A stretch of DNA of 64,000 bases from Altibacter lentus (GCF_000746845.1 NZ_KN050846.1:1814963-1878962); one strand, 5' to 3'; counted from the first letter of the stretch, positions 36,106 to 45,525 are shown. The notes: generated from the sequence alone by a model not told the origin. Made by a program: numbers and translations.

Positions 36106-36133
36106 TAGATGCGTCTTGATAGATGCGTCTTGG
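36106..36133. repeat. Tandem 14-bp duplication
   Basis: TAGATGCGTCTTGA then TAGATGCGTCTTGG, differing in the last base, between the terminator and the stop of the trans-sulfuration gene. Confidence 0.7.
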
Positions 36134-36135
36134 AC

Positions 36136-37275
36136 TTAGCCAATGGCTTGTTTAAGATCATCAATGAGATCATCGGCATCTTCGATCCCTACACTCAGTC
36201 GAATAAGCGAATCGACCACTCCGGTCTTTTCCCGTTCTTCCTTAGGAATACTGGCATGGGTCATACTTGCCGGATGACCGCATAAACTTTCCACACCGCC
36301 CAAACTCTCCGCTAGTGTAAAGACCTTTAAATTCTCCACAATACGAATGGCCTCTTCGTAATTATTGCCTTTGGTCACGAAGGATATCATCCCTCCAAAA
36401 TCGTCCATCTGTTCTTTTGCGATCTTGTGATTGGGATGGCTTTCGAATCCCGGCCAATAAACTTTCTCAATCTTTGGATGGTTTTGTAAATATTCTGCAA
36501 CCTTTTTTCCATTCTCACAGTGGCGCTGCATTCGAACATGCAGTGTTTTAATGCCCCGTAGCATCAAGAAACTATCTTGAGGGCCACAAATAGCTCCACT
36601 CGCGTTTTGAATAAAGTACAATCGGTCTGCCAGGTCTTGATCACGCACGACCAAAGCACCCATCACCACATCACTGTGTCCTCCAAGATATTTTGTGGCA
36701 CTGTGCATAACGATATCGGCTCCCAGATCCAGCGGTCTTTGCAGATATGGTGTTGCGAACGTGTTATCCACTGCTAACAGCAGATCGTGTTTTTTGGCAA
36801 TGTTCGCCGCTACCTTGATATCGATGACATTCATCATTGGATTGGTTGGTGTTTCTACCCAAATGAGCTTGGTATTCTCATTCACATAGTCTGCAATATT
36901 CGCGGCATTCTCCATTCCTATAAAATGAAACTTTATGCCGAAATTTTCATACACTTTTGTGAACAAGCGATAACTACCTCCATATAAATCGTTCGTGGAG
37001 ATCACCTCATCACCGGGTTTTAACAATTTCATCACTGCATCGATGGCAGCCAAACCACTTCCAAAAGCCAGCCCGTGATCTCCGTTCTCCAAGCTTGCAA
37101 AGGCACGTTCTAAGGCAGAACGGGTAGGGTTATGGGTACGTGAATATTCGAACCCTTTATGCCCTCCGGGGGTTGATTGTGCATAGGTTGTTGTTTGGTA
37201 GATAGGGGGCATGACCGCGCCATACGCTTTGTCGTGTTCCTGCCCACCGTGAATTGTTTTGGTATTAAACTTCAT
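36136..37275 (-). CDS. Trans-sulfuration PLP enzyme (cystathionine gamma-synthase/lyase type)
   Basis: 379 aa from ATG 37275 (MKFNTKTIHGGQ); the frame extends 10 residues further, through the promoter. Cys/Met-metabolism PLP family: YSRTHNPTRSALE near residue 48, SGLAAIDAVMKLL near 77, VDNTFATPYLQRP near 175 and the PLP lysine in HSATKYLGGHSDVV near 200. Cystathionine gamma-synthase and gamma-lyase cannot be separated by eye. A full -7 element sits just upstream. Confidence 0.9.
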   Translation of the reverse strand: MKFNTKTIHGGQEHDKAYGAVMPPIYQTTTYAQSTPGGHKGFEYSRTHNPTRSALERAFASLENGDHGLAFGSGLAAIDAVMKLLKPGDEVISTNDLYGGSYRLFTKVYENFGIKFHFIGMENAANIADYVNENTKLIWVETPTNPMMNVIDIKVAANIAKKHDLLLAVDNTFATPYLQRPLDLGADIVMHSATKYLGGHSDVVMGALVVRDQDLADRLYFIQNASGAICGPQDSFLMLRGIKTLHVRMQRHCENGKKVAEYLQNHPKIEKVYWPGFESHPNHKIAKEQMDDFGGMISFVTKGNNYEEAIRIVENLKVFTLAESLGGVESLCGHPASMTHASIPKEEREKTGVVDSLIRLSVGIEDADDLIDDLKQAIG

Positions 37276-37294
37276 AAATTTCAATTTTGAAAAA

Positions 37295-37302
37295 CAAAAG
37301 TA
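37295..37302 (-). promoter_or_regulatory. -7 element of the trans-sulfuration gene
   Basis: TACTTTTG on the - strand, 19 bases before ATG 37275. It overlaps the longer reading frame, ruling out the upstream start. Confidence 0.6.
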
Positions 37303-37345
37303 CATGATTCCGTTATGATAAATAAATCTATAGTATTTTTAACGA

Positions 37346-38110
37346 ATGAATAACAAATCTTTGGTCGTTTTACTGTGGTCCCTTATGGGTTTGAGTTGTG
37401 CTAAAGAGAATGTGCTCACTGTTAGCCCAAACAATCTTACGGAAGCAGACGTCGCCGTGTGTGATGATGCGTTTTGTCCGGAAGTAACCGTGAGCTACGT
37501 GATCGTTTCGGGGGAGTCTTCTATTGCTGAAACTATCAATACAAAGATCGAAACTTTTATAATTAAGGCACTGAACTTGGGAGATCCCGAAGAGGAGCCC
37601 AAGGCCGCAACTGTTGCTGAAGCCATTACTCATTTTATTGAGATGTACCGAATTCACAGTGCAGAATTTCCCGATATGGGTGCCGCCTATTTTGCAAATG
37701 TTTCGGTGACCGAAACATTTCACGCTCCCCATCTTCTTTCTTTCGAACTGAAAAACTATTTGTTCACCGGCGGGGCTCACGGGTATGGGAGTACTATTTT
37801 TCTGCATGTAGATCCGCTAACGGGAGCAGAAATTTCTTCCGAAGCACTCTTTAAAGATCTCAACGGTTTCAAGGCTTTCGCTGAGAAAAAGTTCCGTGAA
37901 GCGAACGGCATCCCAATTTCAGAAAATATAAACACTACAGGTTTCTGGTTTGAGAACGATACATTTACATTGCCCGAATATATTGGTATTACCGACCAAC
38001 ACATAATTTTACGATACAATCAATACGACATCGCGAGTTATGCCGCCGGTCCCATTGAAGTGTTAATTCCAAGAAAAGAAGCCGAAACTTACTTAAAAAT
38101 TAAGTCATGA
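37346..38110 (+). CDS. DUF3298/DUF4163 (RsiV-like) lipoprotein
   Basis: 254 aa. Signal with lipobox (LVVLLWSLMGLSC, Cys 18), so probably a lipoprotein. The domains match DUF4163 (VSYVIVSGESSIAETINTKIETFI) and DUF3298 (FELKNYLFTGGAHGYGSTIFLHVDPLTG...ALFKD), as in the sensor part of B. subtilis RsiV and PdaC. In Bacteroidetes such proteins stand alone; ligand not known. It overlaps the ArsC-like gene by 4 bases, forming a three-gene run with the DMT transporter. Confidence 0.8.
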   Translation: MNNKSLVVLLWSLMGLSCAKENVLTVSPNNLTEADVAVCDDAFCPEVTVSYVIVSGESSIAETINTKIETFIIKALNLGDPEEEPKAATVAEAITHFIEMYRIHSAEFPDMGAAYFANVSVTETFHAPHLLSFELKNYLFTGGAHGYGSTIFLHVDPLTGAEISSEALFKDLNGFKAFAEKKFREANGIPISENINTTGFWFENDTFTLPEYIGITDQHIILRYNQYDIASYAAGPIEVLIPRKEAETYLKIKS

Positions 38111-38463
38111 AAAAGATCTATTACCTTTCTTCCTGTGACACGTGCAAACGCATTTTAGACGAACTGGAACTTCCGCAGTCCTTCATTAAACAGGATATCA
38201 AAACTCAAGGCATCACCGAAGAAGAATTAGAAGAGCTGTACAACCTCGCAGGCAGCTATGAAGACCTTTTTAGTAAAAGGGCGCGCCTCTATAAAGAGCG
38301 AAACCTCAAAGAGGAAGGCTTGCTGGAAGAGGATTTTAAAAACTTATTGCTCGAGCATTATACTTTTTTAAAGCGCCCTGTGTTGGTCAATAACGATCAA
38401 ATTTTTATTGGCAATAGTAAAAAGACCATAGCAGCGGCAAAAAAATCTGTACAGAAGCATTGA
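38107..38463 (+). CDS. ArsC/Spx-family thioredoxin-fold protein
   Basis: 118 aa arsenate reductase-family protein. YYLSSCDTCKRILDELEL holds the N-terminal Cys-x-x-Cys; FSKRARLYKERNL and LLLEHYTFLKRPVLVNNDQIFIGNS match the family's conserved loop around Arg (KRPVLV). True arsenate reduction is not assured; most flavobacterial copies are uncharacterised. Coupled by 4-base overlap with the lipoprotein gene and by overlap with the transporter. Confidence 0.85.
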   Translation: MKKIYYLSSCDTCKRILDELELPQSFIKQDIKTQGITEEELEELYNLAGSYEDLFSKRARLYKERNLKEEGLLEEDFKNLLLEHYTFLKRPVLVNNDQIFIGNSKKTIAAAKKSVQKH

Positions 38464-39353
38464 TGAACAAACGCGTACTTGCCTTACTTGCAGCGACAGC
38501 CGCAAGTGCTATCTATGGTGCCAACCATACCATCGCCAAAGGGCTAATGCCGCACGTGATAGAGCCTTTCGGGTTTATACTGCTTCGCGTATCGGGAGCA
38601 GCCTTGGTGTTTTGGGCGATAAGCCTTTTTCTACCTTCGGAAAAGGTCGATCGCCGGGATTGGTTTCGCATAGTGGCCTGTGCCTTTTTTGGAATGGTCC
38701 TTAACATGCTTATGTTCTTTAAAGGATTGAGCTTGTCTACGCCAATAAACAGTTCGGTAGTGATAACTCTGGCTCCGGTACTGTTATTGATTCTTTCGGC
38801 CATCTTTCTTAAAGAACGAATTACCTGGCTCAAATCTATTGGGATAGGTCTTGGGCTGGCAGGTGCTCTATTGTTGATCCTTTTCGGACTCAAAATGCAA
38901 CCCAATGCTCCCAACATTCCTTTAGGAAATTTGTTGTTTGTTGTGAATGCAGCATCCTATTCGGTCTATCTTATCTTAGTGAAGCCTCTGGTAGCAAAGT
39001 ATAGTTCCATCACTCTTATGAAATTGTTCTTTCTGTTCGCAGTAATTATGAACCTCCCAATTGGTATCCAAGAGTTTTCTAGCGTAGCTTGGGGCGCACT
39101 GGATTGGAGCTCGATCTGGCGATTGGGCTTCGTGGTGATCTGTACCACAGTGCTTACCTATCTCTTTAATATCTACGCATTAAAACAATTGAGTCCGTCC
39201 ACCATTGGGGCATTTATCTATTTACAGCCACTGCTTGCTACACTGATTGCGGTCTTGGTGGGATCTGACACACTTACGCCCTTGCGTGTACTTGCGGCCG
39301 CATTGATCTTTATCGGGGTTTTCTTATCGACACGAAAACCCAGAATTTCTTAA
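38463..39353 (+). CDS. EamA/DMT-family transporter
   Basis: 296 aa inner-membrane protein with ten predicted membrane helices in two EamA repeats (AATAASAIYGANHTIAKGL... and NLLFVVNAASYSVYLILVKPL...). Drug/metabolite exporters of this family move amino acids or metabolites; substrate unknown. ATG 38463 is preferred to the in-frame TTG three bases earlier. It ends the three-gene operon. Confidence 0.87.
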   Translation: MNKRVLALLAATAASAIYGANHTIAKGLMPHVIEPFGFILLRVSGAALVFWAISLFLPSEKVDRRDWFRIVACAFFGMVLNMLMFFKGLSLSTPINSSVVITLAPVLLLILSAIFLKERITWLKSIGIGLGLAGALLLILFGLKMQPNAPNIPLGNLLFVVNAASYSVYLILVKPLVAKYSSITLMKLFFLFAVIMNLPIGIQEFSSVAWGALDWSSIWRLGFVVICTTVLTYLFNIYALKQLSPSTIGAFIYLQPLLATLIAVLVGSDTLTPLRVLAAALIFIGVFLSTRKPRIS

Positions 39354-39414
39354 GTTCTACAAATCAAACAATTAAACACATCGGGTGAAAAATATTTCAG
39401 AATAACGCGTAGGT

Positions 39415-39428
39415 TCTGGAATTCCAGA
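39415..39428. promoter_or_regulatory. Perfect 14-bp palindrome upstream of the glycosyltransferase
   Basis: TCTGGAATTCCAGA, 49 bases before the ATG. Its position fits an operator for a dimeric regulator; no regulator is identified. Confidence 0.4.
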
Positions 39429-39476
39429 CCGATTACTTCGTAATATTCCCCTATATTTAGGTCTATTCGGAGAGAA

Positions 39477-40328
39477 ATGCCAGCTATCGAGAAAAGAAAA
39501 ATATCCATCGCCATCCCTTGTTATAACTCTGCAAATTTCATTCAGGATGCGCTTCGCTATCCCATCCTCGACGAGCGTGTTGACGATATCGTTATATCGG
39601 ATGACGGCAGTGATGATTTTGAAGAGTTAAGCCGCAAAGTAGGAGAATTAAACGCTCCTAAAATTAAGATTCATAGAAATACCGTTAATTCGGGAGGCTG
39701 CTATAAAAATAAAGCCATTGCTGCTTCCTATGCCAAAAACGACTGGCTTATTCTTTTAGATTCAGATAATTTTTTTGATAAAAATTTTATTGATGCGTTA
39801 TATTCAATCCACAAATGGGAAGAAAATACTTTCTACTGTCCTGCTAATGGAATGATCTTGCCACATTTCAATTTTGAAGATTTTGATAGGCGTATCGATT
39901 TTGACATTTTTAAAGAACATTTAAAAGGAAGGAAGGTGAGTACAACACCACGATTAAAATTCCTTTATACTGTTTTCTTTAATAGCCCCAAGTTTCTACA
40001 AAAATTAATCTCTTACGCATTTATGATGAATAAATCCAACCGCTTTTTATCACTTATGAATGATTCAAATTACTTTGTAAATAAAGAATCTTTCTTGATA
40101 AATCATGAGTTGTCCAAAAAGGAAAAACTGAATCCTTTCTCTGCAGATACTATTTTTAGCAATTTCATTTGGTTACGACAAAACAATTACATGCAAGTCG
40201 TTCAACAAATGACCTATTTTCACACGGTTCATAGTGAGTCCTACTGGGTGAAAACCATGGAAAGCTATTCGCATGTTTTAAAGTGGATTATTGACCAAAT
40301 GGACATCAGTTCAACACCAAAAAAATAA
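39477..40328 (+). CDS. Family 2 glycosyltransferase
   Basis: 283 aa GT-A fold. N-terminal nucleotide-sugar site (ISIAIPCYNSANFIQDAL), DDGSDDF near residue 40 and the DSDNFFDKNF metal-binding DxD near 97. The C-terminal half is not typical of well-known subfamilies. The gene is noticeably richer in A+T than its neighbours, as often seen for surface-polysaccharide genes gained by transfer, but it stands alone with no cluster around it. Acceptor unknown. Confidence 0.82.
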   Translation: MPAIEKRKISIAIPCYNSANFIQDALRYPILDERVDDIVISDDGSDDFEELSRKVGELNAPKIKIHRNTVNSGGCYKNKAIAASYAKNDWLILLDSDNFFDKNFIDALYSIHKWEENTFYCPANGMILPHFNFEDFDRRIDFDIFKEHLKGRKVSTTPRLKFLYTVFFNSPKFLQKLISYAFMMNKSNRFLSLMNDSNYFVNKESFLINHELSKKEKLNPFSADTIFSNFIWLRQNNYMQVVQQMTYFHTVHSESYWVKTMESYSHVLKWIIDQMDISSTPKK

Positions 40329-40340
40329 AGTTCAATAGTT

Positions 40341-40832
40341 TTATTTTGTCGGTATAGCCCCAAAATCTACCGGAGTTTGTCCATATTTTCTGGTATCTTC
40401 TTTAGTGAGAATCTTAAAATCATCTGTGTGATCCAAACCTTCTAGGTAATGGAACAGATCTTCGGGGAGGTGCGTTAATTTGCGAGTGGTAAGATCGATC
40501 CATGCGCCTAACATTTCACAGCGTGCCAAATTACGCCCGTTGGGATCATAGAAATTGTGTAAGAATTCGAAGAACATACCGTCTTCTGAAATTCCTTTTA
40601 GTTGTAACGATACGCGCACGGGTTTTCCGGGAAAAACTTCTTTAAAATAATACATGTGCTCGTGCAGTGCAACAGGACCCAGGTTCATTTTCGCCAATTG
40701 AACCTGCCCAAAACCCTTTTCTAAAAAGAAGCTCATACGGGTATGACTCATAAAATCAATATATGCACTATTGCGCAAATGCCTGTTGGCATCTACATCA
40801 CTCCATCGCACTTCAAACTCTTTTGTATACAT
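40341..40832 (-). CDS. Acyl-CoA thioesterase (hotdog fold)
   Basis: 163 aa 4-hydroxybenzoyl-CoA thioesterase-like hotdog protein: FEVRWSDVDANRHLRNSAYIDFMSHTRMSFF with the catalytic Asp near residue 14, and FHNFYDPNGRNLARCEMLGAWIDLTTRK for the central strands. It hydrolyses acyl-CoA; substrate unknown. A TAAATTTG element lies 15 bases before the ATG. It is convergent with the glycosyltransferase (12-base gap). Confidence 0.85.
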   Translation of the reverse strand: MYTKEFEVRWSDVDANRHLRNSAYIDFMSHTRMSFFLEKGFGQVQLAKMNLGPVALHEHMYYFKEVFPGKPVRVSLQLKGISEDGMFFEFLHNFYDPNGRNLARCEMLGAWIDLTTRKLTHLPEDLFHYLEGLDHTDDFKILTKEDTRKYGQTPVDFGAIPTK

Positions 40833-40846
40833 GGCTCTTTTTTTTG

Positions 40847-40854
40847 CAAATTTA
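40847..40854 (-). promoter_or_regulatory. -7 element of the thioesterase gene
   Basis: TAAATTTG on the - strand, 14 bases before the ATG. Confidence 0.5.
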
Positions 40855-40916
40855 ACCTACTTTCGCCTTCTAAACTGCGCTCTTTTGTTTAGATTCTGTT
40901 AAAATTAGTGCTTTCC

Positions 40917-41876
40917 ATGCCTTTAGTAAAGAGTTCTTACATTGCTCCTCGTTTGTTCAGAAATGGTCATTTTTCTACCATTTATTCGGCGAAGCTTCGG
41001 CCATCTCCAACTTTGGTCCAACAACGGGAGCGCATCGATCTTCCGGATGGTGATTTTTTGGATATTGATTGGTCCTACGCCTCCTCAACCGCTTCGAAAG
41101 TAGCTGTATTACTTCACGGATTGGAAGGGAATGCCCAGCGTACGTATATGAAAGGACAGGCCCGGATGCTCGTAAAACATCAATGGGATGTGGTTGCCAT
41201 GAACTATAGAGGTTGCAGTGGCGAGCCTAACCTTCTGTATCCCTCTTACAATGCCGGAACTACCCAGGACCTGCATGTTATCCTTCAACACATCTTAGCA
41301 TTAGACCGCTACGATGAGATCGCTCTTATTGGTTTCAGTTTGGGAGGAAATCTTATGCTGAAGTATTTAGGAGAACGTGACACCCTTCCGAAGCAATTAA
41401 AGAAAGGAGTGGCCATCTCCACACCTTTAAGCTTAGAAGGATCTCTGGAGTCCCTCAGCCAATTTTACAATTGGGTCTACAGAACTTCCTTCCTTTACAA
41501 CTTGAAAAAGAAGTACAAGACGAAAATGCTTCAGTTTCCGGAACGAATGACCTCTTCGGAACTTAAGAAAATTAAGTCATTACTCGATTTTGACAACCTA
41601 TATACTGCCCCGGCTCACGGCTTTGAGGATGCCTATGAATATTACCAAAAGAACAGCAGCCTGCAATTCCTTCCGAAGATAACCATCCCCGTTCTTTTAC
41701 TGAACGCAAAAAATGATACCTTCCTTTCACCGGACTGTTATCCAACAGCAATTGCCAACAACAACGGTAACATCTATCTGGAATCCCCCGAACATGGCGG
41801 ACACGTTGGGTTTCACCAAACCAATGACGCTTATTACAGCGAAAATAGGGCATTACAATTTCTCCAAGAGAATTGA
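40917..41876 (+). CDS. YheT-like alpha/beta hydrolase
   Basis: 319 aa from ATG 40917 (an in-frame GTG at 40908 is less likely). It follows the YheT/ABHD1 pattern: RNGHFSTIYSAKL, LPDGDFLDIDW, VAVLLHGLEGNAQRTY, the nucleophile elbow IGFSLGGNLMLKYLGE near residue 145, LNAKNDTFLSP near 265 (Asp), and SPEHGGHVGF near 298 (His). An esterase-type catalytic triad is complete; substrate not known. Confidence 0.87.
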   Translation: MPLVKSSYIAPRLFRNGHFSTIYSAKLRPSPTLVQQRERIDLPDGDFLDIDWSYASSTASKVAVLLHGLEGNAQRTYMKGQARMLVKHQWDVVAMNYRGCSGEPNLLYPSYNAGTTQDLHVILQHILALDRYDEIALIGFSLGGNLMLKYLGERDTLPKQLKKGVAISTPLSLEGSLESLSQFYNWVYRTSFLYNLKKKYKTKMLQFPERMTSSELKKIKSLLDFDNLYTAPAHGFEDAYEYYQKNSSLQFLPKITIPVLLLNAKNDTFLSPDCYPTAIANNNGNIYLESPEHGGHVGFHQTNDAYYSENRALQFLQEN

Positions 41877-41928
41877 ATCGCTTCGCTCATTAAGTGCCGG
41901 AAGTCCTGTACCGCCCACCTAAAATTAT

Positions 41929-41936
41929 TACCTTTG
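41929..41936 (+). promoter_or_regulatory. -7 element of the yicC-gmk-nadD operon
   Basis: TACCTTTG, full consensus, 18 bases before the ATG of yicC. Confidence 0.55.
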
Positions 41937-41954
41937 CTCCTTTAAACATACTCT

Positions 41955-42812
41955 ATGATCCAGTCCATGACCGGCTACGGCAAATCGGTGATACAATTGC
42001 CCTCTAAGAAAATCACGGTTGAAATAAAATCGTTGAACAGCAAAAACCTCGACCTGAATGTTAGGGTTCCTTCTTCCTATCGAGAAAAAGAATTGGACAT
42101 GCGAAACAAGCTTTCGAGTGCACTCACCCGGGGGAAGGTCGATTTTAATCTCTTTATTGAGATTACGGGAGAGGCCACTAATACCGAAGTGAACGAGACC
42201 GTTGTAAAACAATATATCAAACAGCTGGCTCAAGTGGTAGACGGTGATCCTGTGGAATTATTGAAAATGGCCGTTCGCATGCCCGATGCGCTTAAAACAG
42301 AGCGGGATGAGATCGACGAAGAAGAGTATAAGTCCATCCTTGAAGCCATCCATGAAGCATTGGTGGGAATTAATGCATACAGAAGTGACGAAGGACGTGC
42401 GCTGGAAGCAGATTTTGTACAACGCATCCGGAACATTTCGGCTTTGCTGAAACAGATCATCGACATGGACGGTGATCGTATTGAAAATGTACGGGAGCGT
42501 CTTCGCAAAGCAGTGAGCGAACTAAAAGAAGATGTGGACGAGAATCGCTTTGAGCAGGAGTTGATCTATTATTTGGAAAAATACGATATCACCGAAGAGA
42601 AGGTGCGCTTAAAGAACCACCTGGATTATTTTACCGAAACCATTCGGTCCAACGATTCCAACGGGAAGAAACTGGGTTTTATCTCGCAAGAGATCGGTCG
42701 GGAGATCAACACGATAGGCTCCAAGGCAAATTACGCTCCCATGCAGCAATTGGTGGTACAAATGAAGGATGAACTGGAGAAGATCAAGGAACAAGCCCTC
42801 AACGTATTGTAA
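41955..42812 (+). CDS. yicC: YicC-family protein (endoribonuclease family)
   Basis: 285 aa. Begins MIQSMTGYGKS, the hallmark of YicC, and has the C-terminal DUF1732 (LDYFTETIRSNDSNGKKLGFISQEIGREINTIGSKA). E. coli YicC has been reported as an endoribonuclease acting on small RNAs; activity here is by family. The stop overlaps the gmk start (TAATG), and the yicC-gmk-nadD order is common. Confidence 0.93.
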   Translation: MIQSMTGYGKSVIQLPSKKITVEIKSLNSKNLDLNVRVPSSYREKELDMRNKLSSALTRGKVDFNLFIEITGEATNTEVNETVVKQYIKQLAQVVDGDPVELLKMAVRMPDALKTERDEIDEEEYKSILEAIHEALVGINAYRSDEGRALEADFVQRIRNISALLKQIIDMDGDRIENVRERLRKAVSELKEDVDENRFEQELIYYLEKYDITEEKVRLKNHLDYFTETIRSNDSNGKKLGFISQEIGREINTIGSKANYAPMQQLVVQMKDELEKIKEQALNVL

Positions 42813-43411
42813 TGAAAAAAGGAGGAAAATTAATTGTTTTTTCGGCGCCTTCCGGAAGTGGAAAGACGACTATTGTACAATATTTACTGCAACAGGAAGA
42901 TCTCAATCTGGATTTTTCGGTGTCGGCGACTTCGCGGGATCCCCGGGGCGACGAGGTACACGGCGAAGATTATTATTTTATAAGTCTGAAGGATTTTAAA
43001 CAACACATCAAGAACGGTGATTTTCTCGAGTGGGAAGAAGTATATCGCGATAATTTCTACGGAACATTAAAAAGCGAGGTGGAACGCATCTGGGCGCAGG
43101 GAAAGAATGTGATCTTTGATATTGACGTGGTAGGCGGTTTGCGTATTAAGAAGAAATATCCCGAACAAACGCTGGCGGTCTTTGTGAAGCCCCCCAGTAT
43201 CGACGAGCTGAAGATCCGGTTAAAGAAACGAAAGACCGAAAGTGACGAGCGTATCAATATGCGCATTGCAAAAGCTTCGGTAGAATTGGCGACCGCCCCC
43301 CAGTTCGACTATATCATTGAAAACAACAATTTGAAGAAGGCACTGCAGGAGTCGCATGATCTGGTGGCCGATTTCCTTCAGAAAAAAACCCCTTCCGAAG
43401 CAAGCGAATGA
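42812..43411 (+). CDS. gmk: Guanylate kinase
   Basis: 199 aa; phosphorylates GMP to GDP. Walker A SAPSGSGKTT near residues 11-20, SATSRDPRGDEVHGEDYYFIS near 36-56 for GMP binding, and the lid RLKKRKTESDERINMRI. Complete with no extra domains. Middle gene of the yicC-gmk-nadD operon, with 4-base overlap to nadD. Confidence 0.97.
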   Translation: MKKGGKLIVFSAPSGSGKTTIVQYLLQQEDLNLDFSVSATSRDPRGDEVHGEDYYFISLKDFKQHIKNGDFLEWEEVYRDNFYGTLKSEVERIWAQGKNVIFDIDVVGGLRIKKKYPEQTLAVFVKPPSIDELKIRLKKRKTESDERINMRIAKASVELATAPQFDYIIENNNLKKALQESHDLVADFLQKKTPSEASE

Positions 43412-43998
43412 CAACGGAAAAGCGCATCGGGCTGTATTTTGGTACGTTCAACCCTATTCATGTGGGACACCTCATCCTGGCCAATCACATGGTAGAGTTT
43501 AGTGATCTCGATGAGGTATGGCTGGTGGTGACGCCGCACAATCCGCATAAGAAAAAGAAAACGCTGCTCGACGACATCCATCGTCTCGCGATGGTGCGCA
43601 TTGCCGTGGAAGATTACCCCAAACTCAAGGCCAGCAATATCGAATTCGACCTTCCGCAACCCAATTATACCGTAGACACGCTGGTACATCTGGAAGAACG
43701 ATTTCCCGAGGATCACTTCAGTTTGATCATGGGCGAGGACAACCTGAAAGGGTTTCATAAGTGGAAGAACTACGAAGTTATTTTAGAACGGTATGCATTG
43801 TACGTCTATCCCAGAATCTCGGAAGGAACTCTGGAAACGGCATTTGTGGACCATCCCCGGATCACAAGGGTCGCAGCTCCCATTGTTGAAGTATCGTCCA
43901 CCTTTATTCGAAAAGGGATCAAAGCCGGAAAGAACATACGCCCCTTGCTCCCGCACAATGTCTGGACCTATCTGGATGAGATGAATTTTTATAAATAA
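43408..43998 (+). CDS. nadD: Nicotinate-nucleotide adenylyltransferase
   Basis: 196 aa; makes NaAD from NaMN in NAD synthesis. Nucleotidyltransferase signature YFGTFNPIHVGHL near residue 10-22 and VSSTFIRKGIKAGKNI near 170 (the ISxTxxR motif). Full length. Its stop codon directly abuts the stop of the convergent FG-GAP pseudogene. Confidence 0.96.
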   Translation: MTTEKRIGLYFGTFNPIHVGHLILANHMVEFSDLDEVWLVVTPHNPHKKKKTLLDDIHRLAMVRIAVEDYPKLKASNIEFDLPQPNYTVDTLVHLEERFPEDHFSLIMGEDNLKGFHKWKNYEVILERYALYVYPRISEGTLETAFVDHPRITRVAAPIVEVSSTFIRKGIKAGKNIRPLLPHNVWTYLDEMNFYK

Positions 43999-45353
43999 TT
44001 ATTCCTTTACCAATTGAGTGGTTATCGTTCCAGTATTGGTTGCTACAGTTACGTAATATACTCCATTCGCCAGAGAAGAAAGATCTAACACTGTTATGCC
44101 ATCTTCCCTTAAAATGCGTTGTCCCAAGGTATTGAAAAGTGTAAAAAAACGAATGTGTATCCCCGGTTCATGCTGAAGATAAACCAACCCGCTTGTGGGA
44201 TTGGGATACCAGCGTATAGGCACTATTTCATGATCGGCAACTGCTAAAGGGTGTTGGTTTTCGTACCAAAATACACCATTATCGTCTCCAGAAAGTACAT
44301 CCATATCACTATCGCCATCTAGATCAGCAGCAGAAACAAAAAATGCAAATGACACACTGTTATCAATCAATTGTTCCAAGCTAAAATTACCCAACCCATC
44401 TAAGTTTTCATACCAAACAATAGCATTAGTGGTCGTTGCAACTACATCAAAATCACTATCCCCATCGAAATCTATAGAATATACCGAAGCCGCATTGCCA
44501 GTAACAATATCTATAACTTGTTGAGCTCCGAAAATCCCAATGCCATCGGTATTTTCATACCAAGCTATCTTATTATCTCCTTCAGAAGCTGATAGAATAT
44601 CTATATCCCCGTCCCCGTCAAGATCACCAGCGCTAATATTTCTGGCCGCTATTGTATTTAAAGAAATGACCTGTGCCGGACCAAAGGTTCCCTGCCCGTT
44701 AGTGTTCTCAAACCATACGATACTGTCACCCGTAAAATTAGCAACTGCCACATCCTGGTCCAGATCCCCGTCGAGATCTGCGGCATAGACCGAAATAGGT
44801 CCGTCAAGTGTATTGGAAATAAGTTGCGGGCCGCTAAAAGCTCCCTGTCCGTTGGTATTCTCATACCAGGTCACAGTATCAGTACTTGCGTTTGCCACAA
44901 CAAGGTCAATATCGGTATCGCTATCAAAATCTGCGGCAGAGAGAGATAATACCCCTATTGAGATAGTACCTATTAATTGTTGGGGACCAAAAGTTCCAAG
45001 CCCGTCTGTATTTTCATACCAAGCAACCTTTCCGTCATTTTGAGATACTGAAAAAATATCCAAATCACCGTCACCATCAATATCGGCCGCAGCAATATCC
45101 CTCGCTTGGTCAGCATCGGTGGTAATAATTTGCTGAGAGCCAAAGACCCCTTGTCCCGTATTCTCATCCATGCTATCTTATTGTCAAAATAAGATGCCGA
45201 GAAAACATCTATATCGCTATCTCCGTTTACATCGCCTGCAATAACAGCTTGAGCACCATCTACGTTAGAAGATATTATTTGCTGAGGACCAAATTGGGCG
45301 AATGTTATAGTTGATACAACCAAACAACACATCAAAAGAATTGAAGTTTTCAT
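43999..45353 (-). pseudogene. FG-GAP/VCBS-repeat T9SS substrate, frameshifted
   Basis: Start at ATG 45353 with signal peptide MKTSILLMCCLVVSTITFA, then FG-GAP-like repeats of about 45 residues (FGPQQII...DGDSDIDVFSA...NKIAWYENT). The frame breaks after the first repeat: where every other repeat reads IAWYENT, here the DNA reads IAWMRIR unless one base is added between 45167 and 45168. With that base the reading continues DENTGQGVFG in the second frame through seven more repeats to a T9SS sorting domain (IRFFTLFNTLGQRIL...TTQLVKE). So a one-base deletion (or sequencing error) splits it. If intact it would be an about 450-aa secreted propeller-like protein. A second in-frame start at 45171 would lack any signal peptide. 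Confidence 0.8.
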
Positions 45354-45438
45354 AGGCGAAAGCAAAAAATTAAAATTAATTAAAGGAATTATATCAACAG
45401 TCAAAGGGGAGAAAAAATAAATATACAAAAAAACAATA

Positions 45439-45469
45439 CCGCTCCACCGGTAAACTGCCTTTGGAGCGG
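45439..45469 (-). terminator. Terminator downstream of the lipoprotein gene
   Basis: CCGCTCC/GGAGCGG 7-bp stem, 17-base loop, followed on the - strand by TATTGTTTTTTT. It lies 177 bases past the nearest - strand stop. Confidence 0.6.
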
Positions 45470-45525
45470 CATTCATTTATACTTGCAAGAAAATGTAAAA
45501 TTTCATCTTAATAGTTTCGGCCGGA

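Noticed and set aside
44973..45353. Programmed frameshifting in the FG-GAP gene
   Set aside because: No slippery heptamer or following hairpin at 45160-45175; a simple one-base loss explains it.
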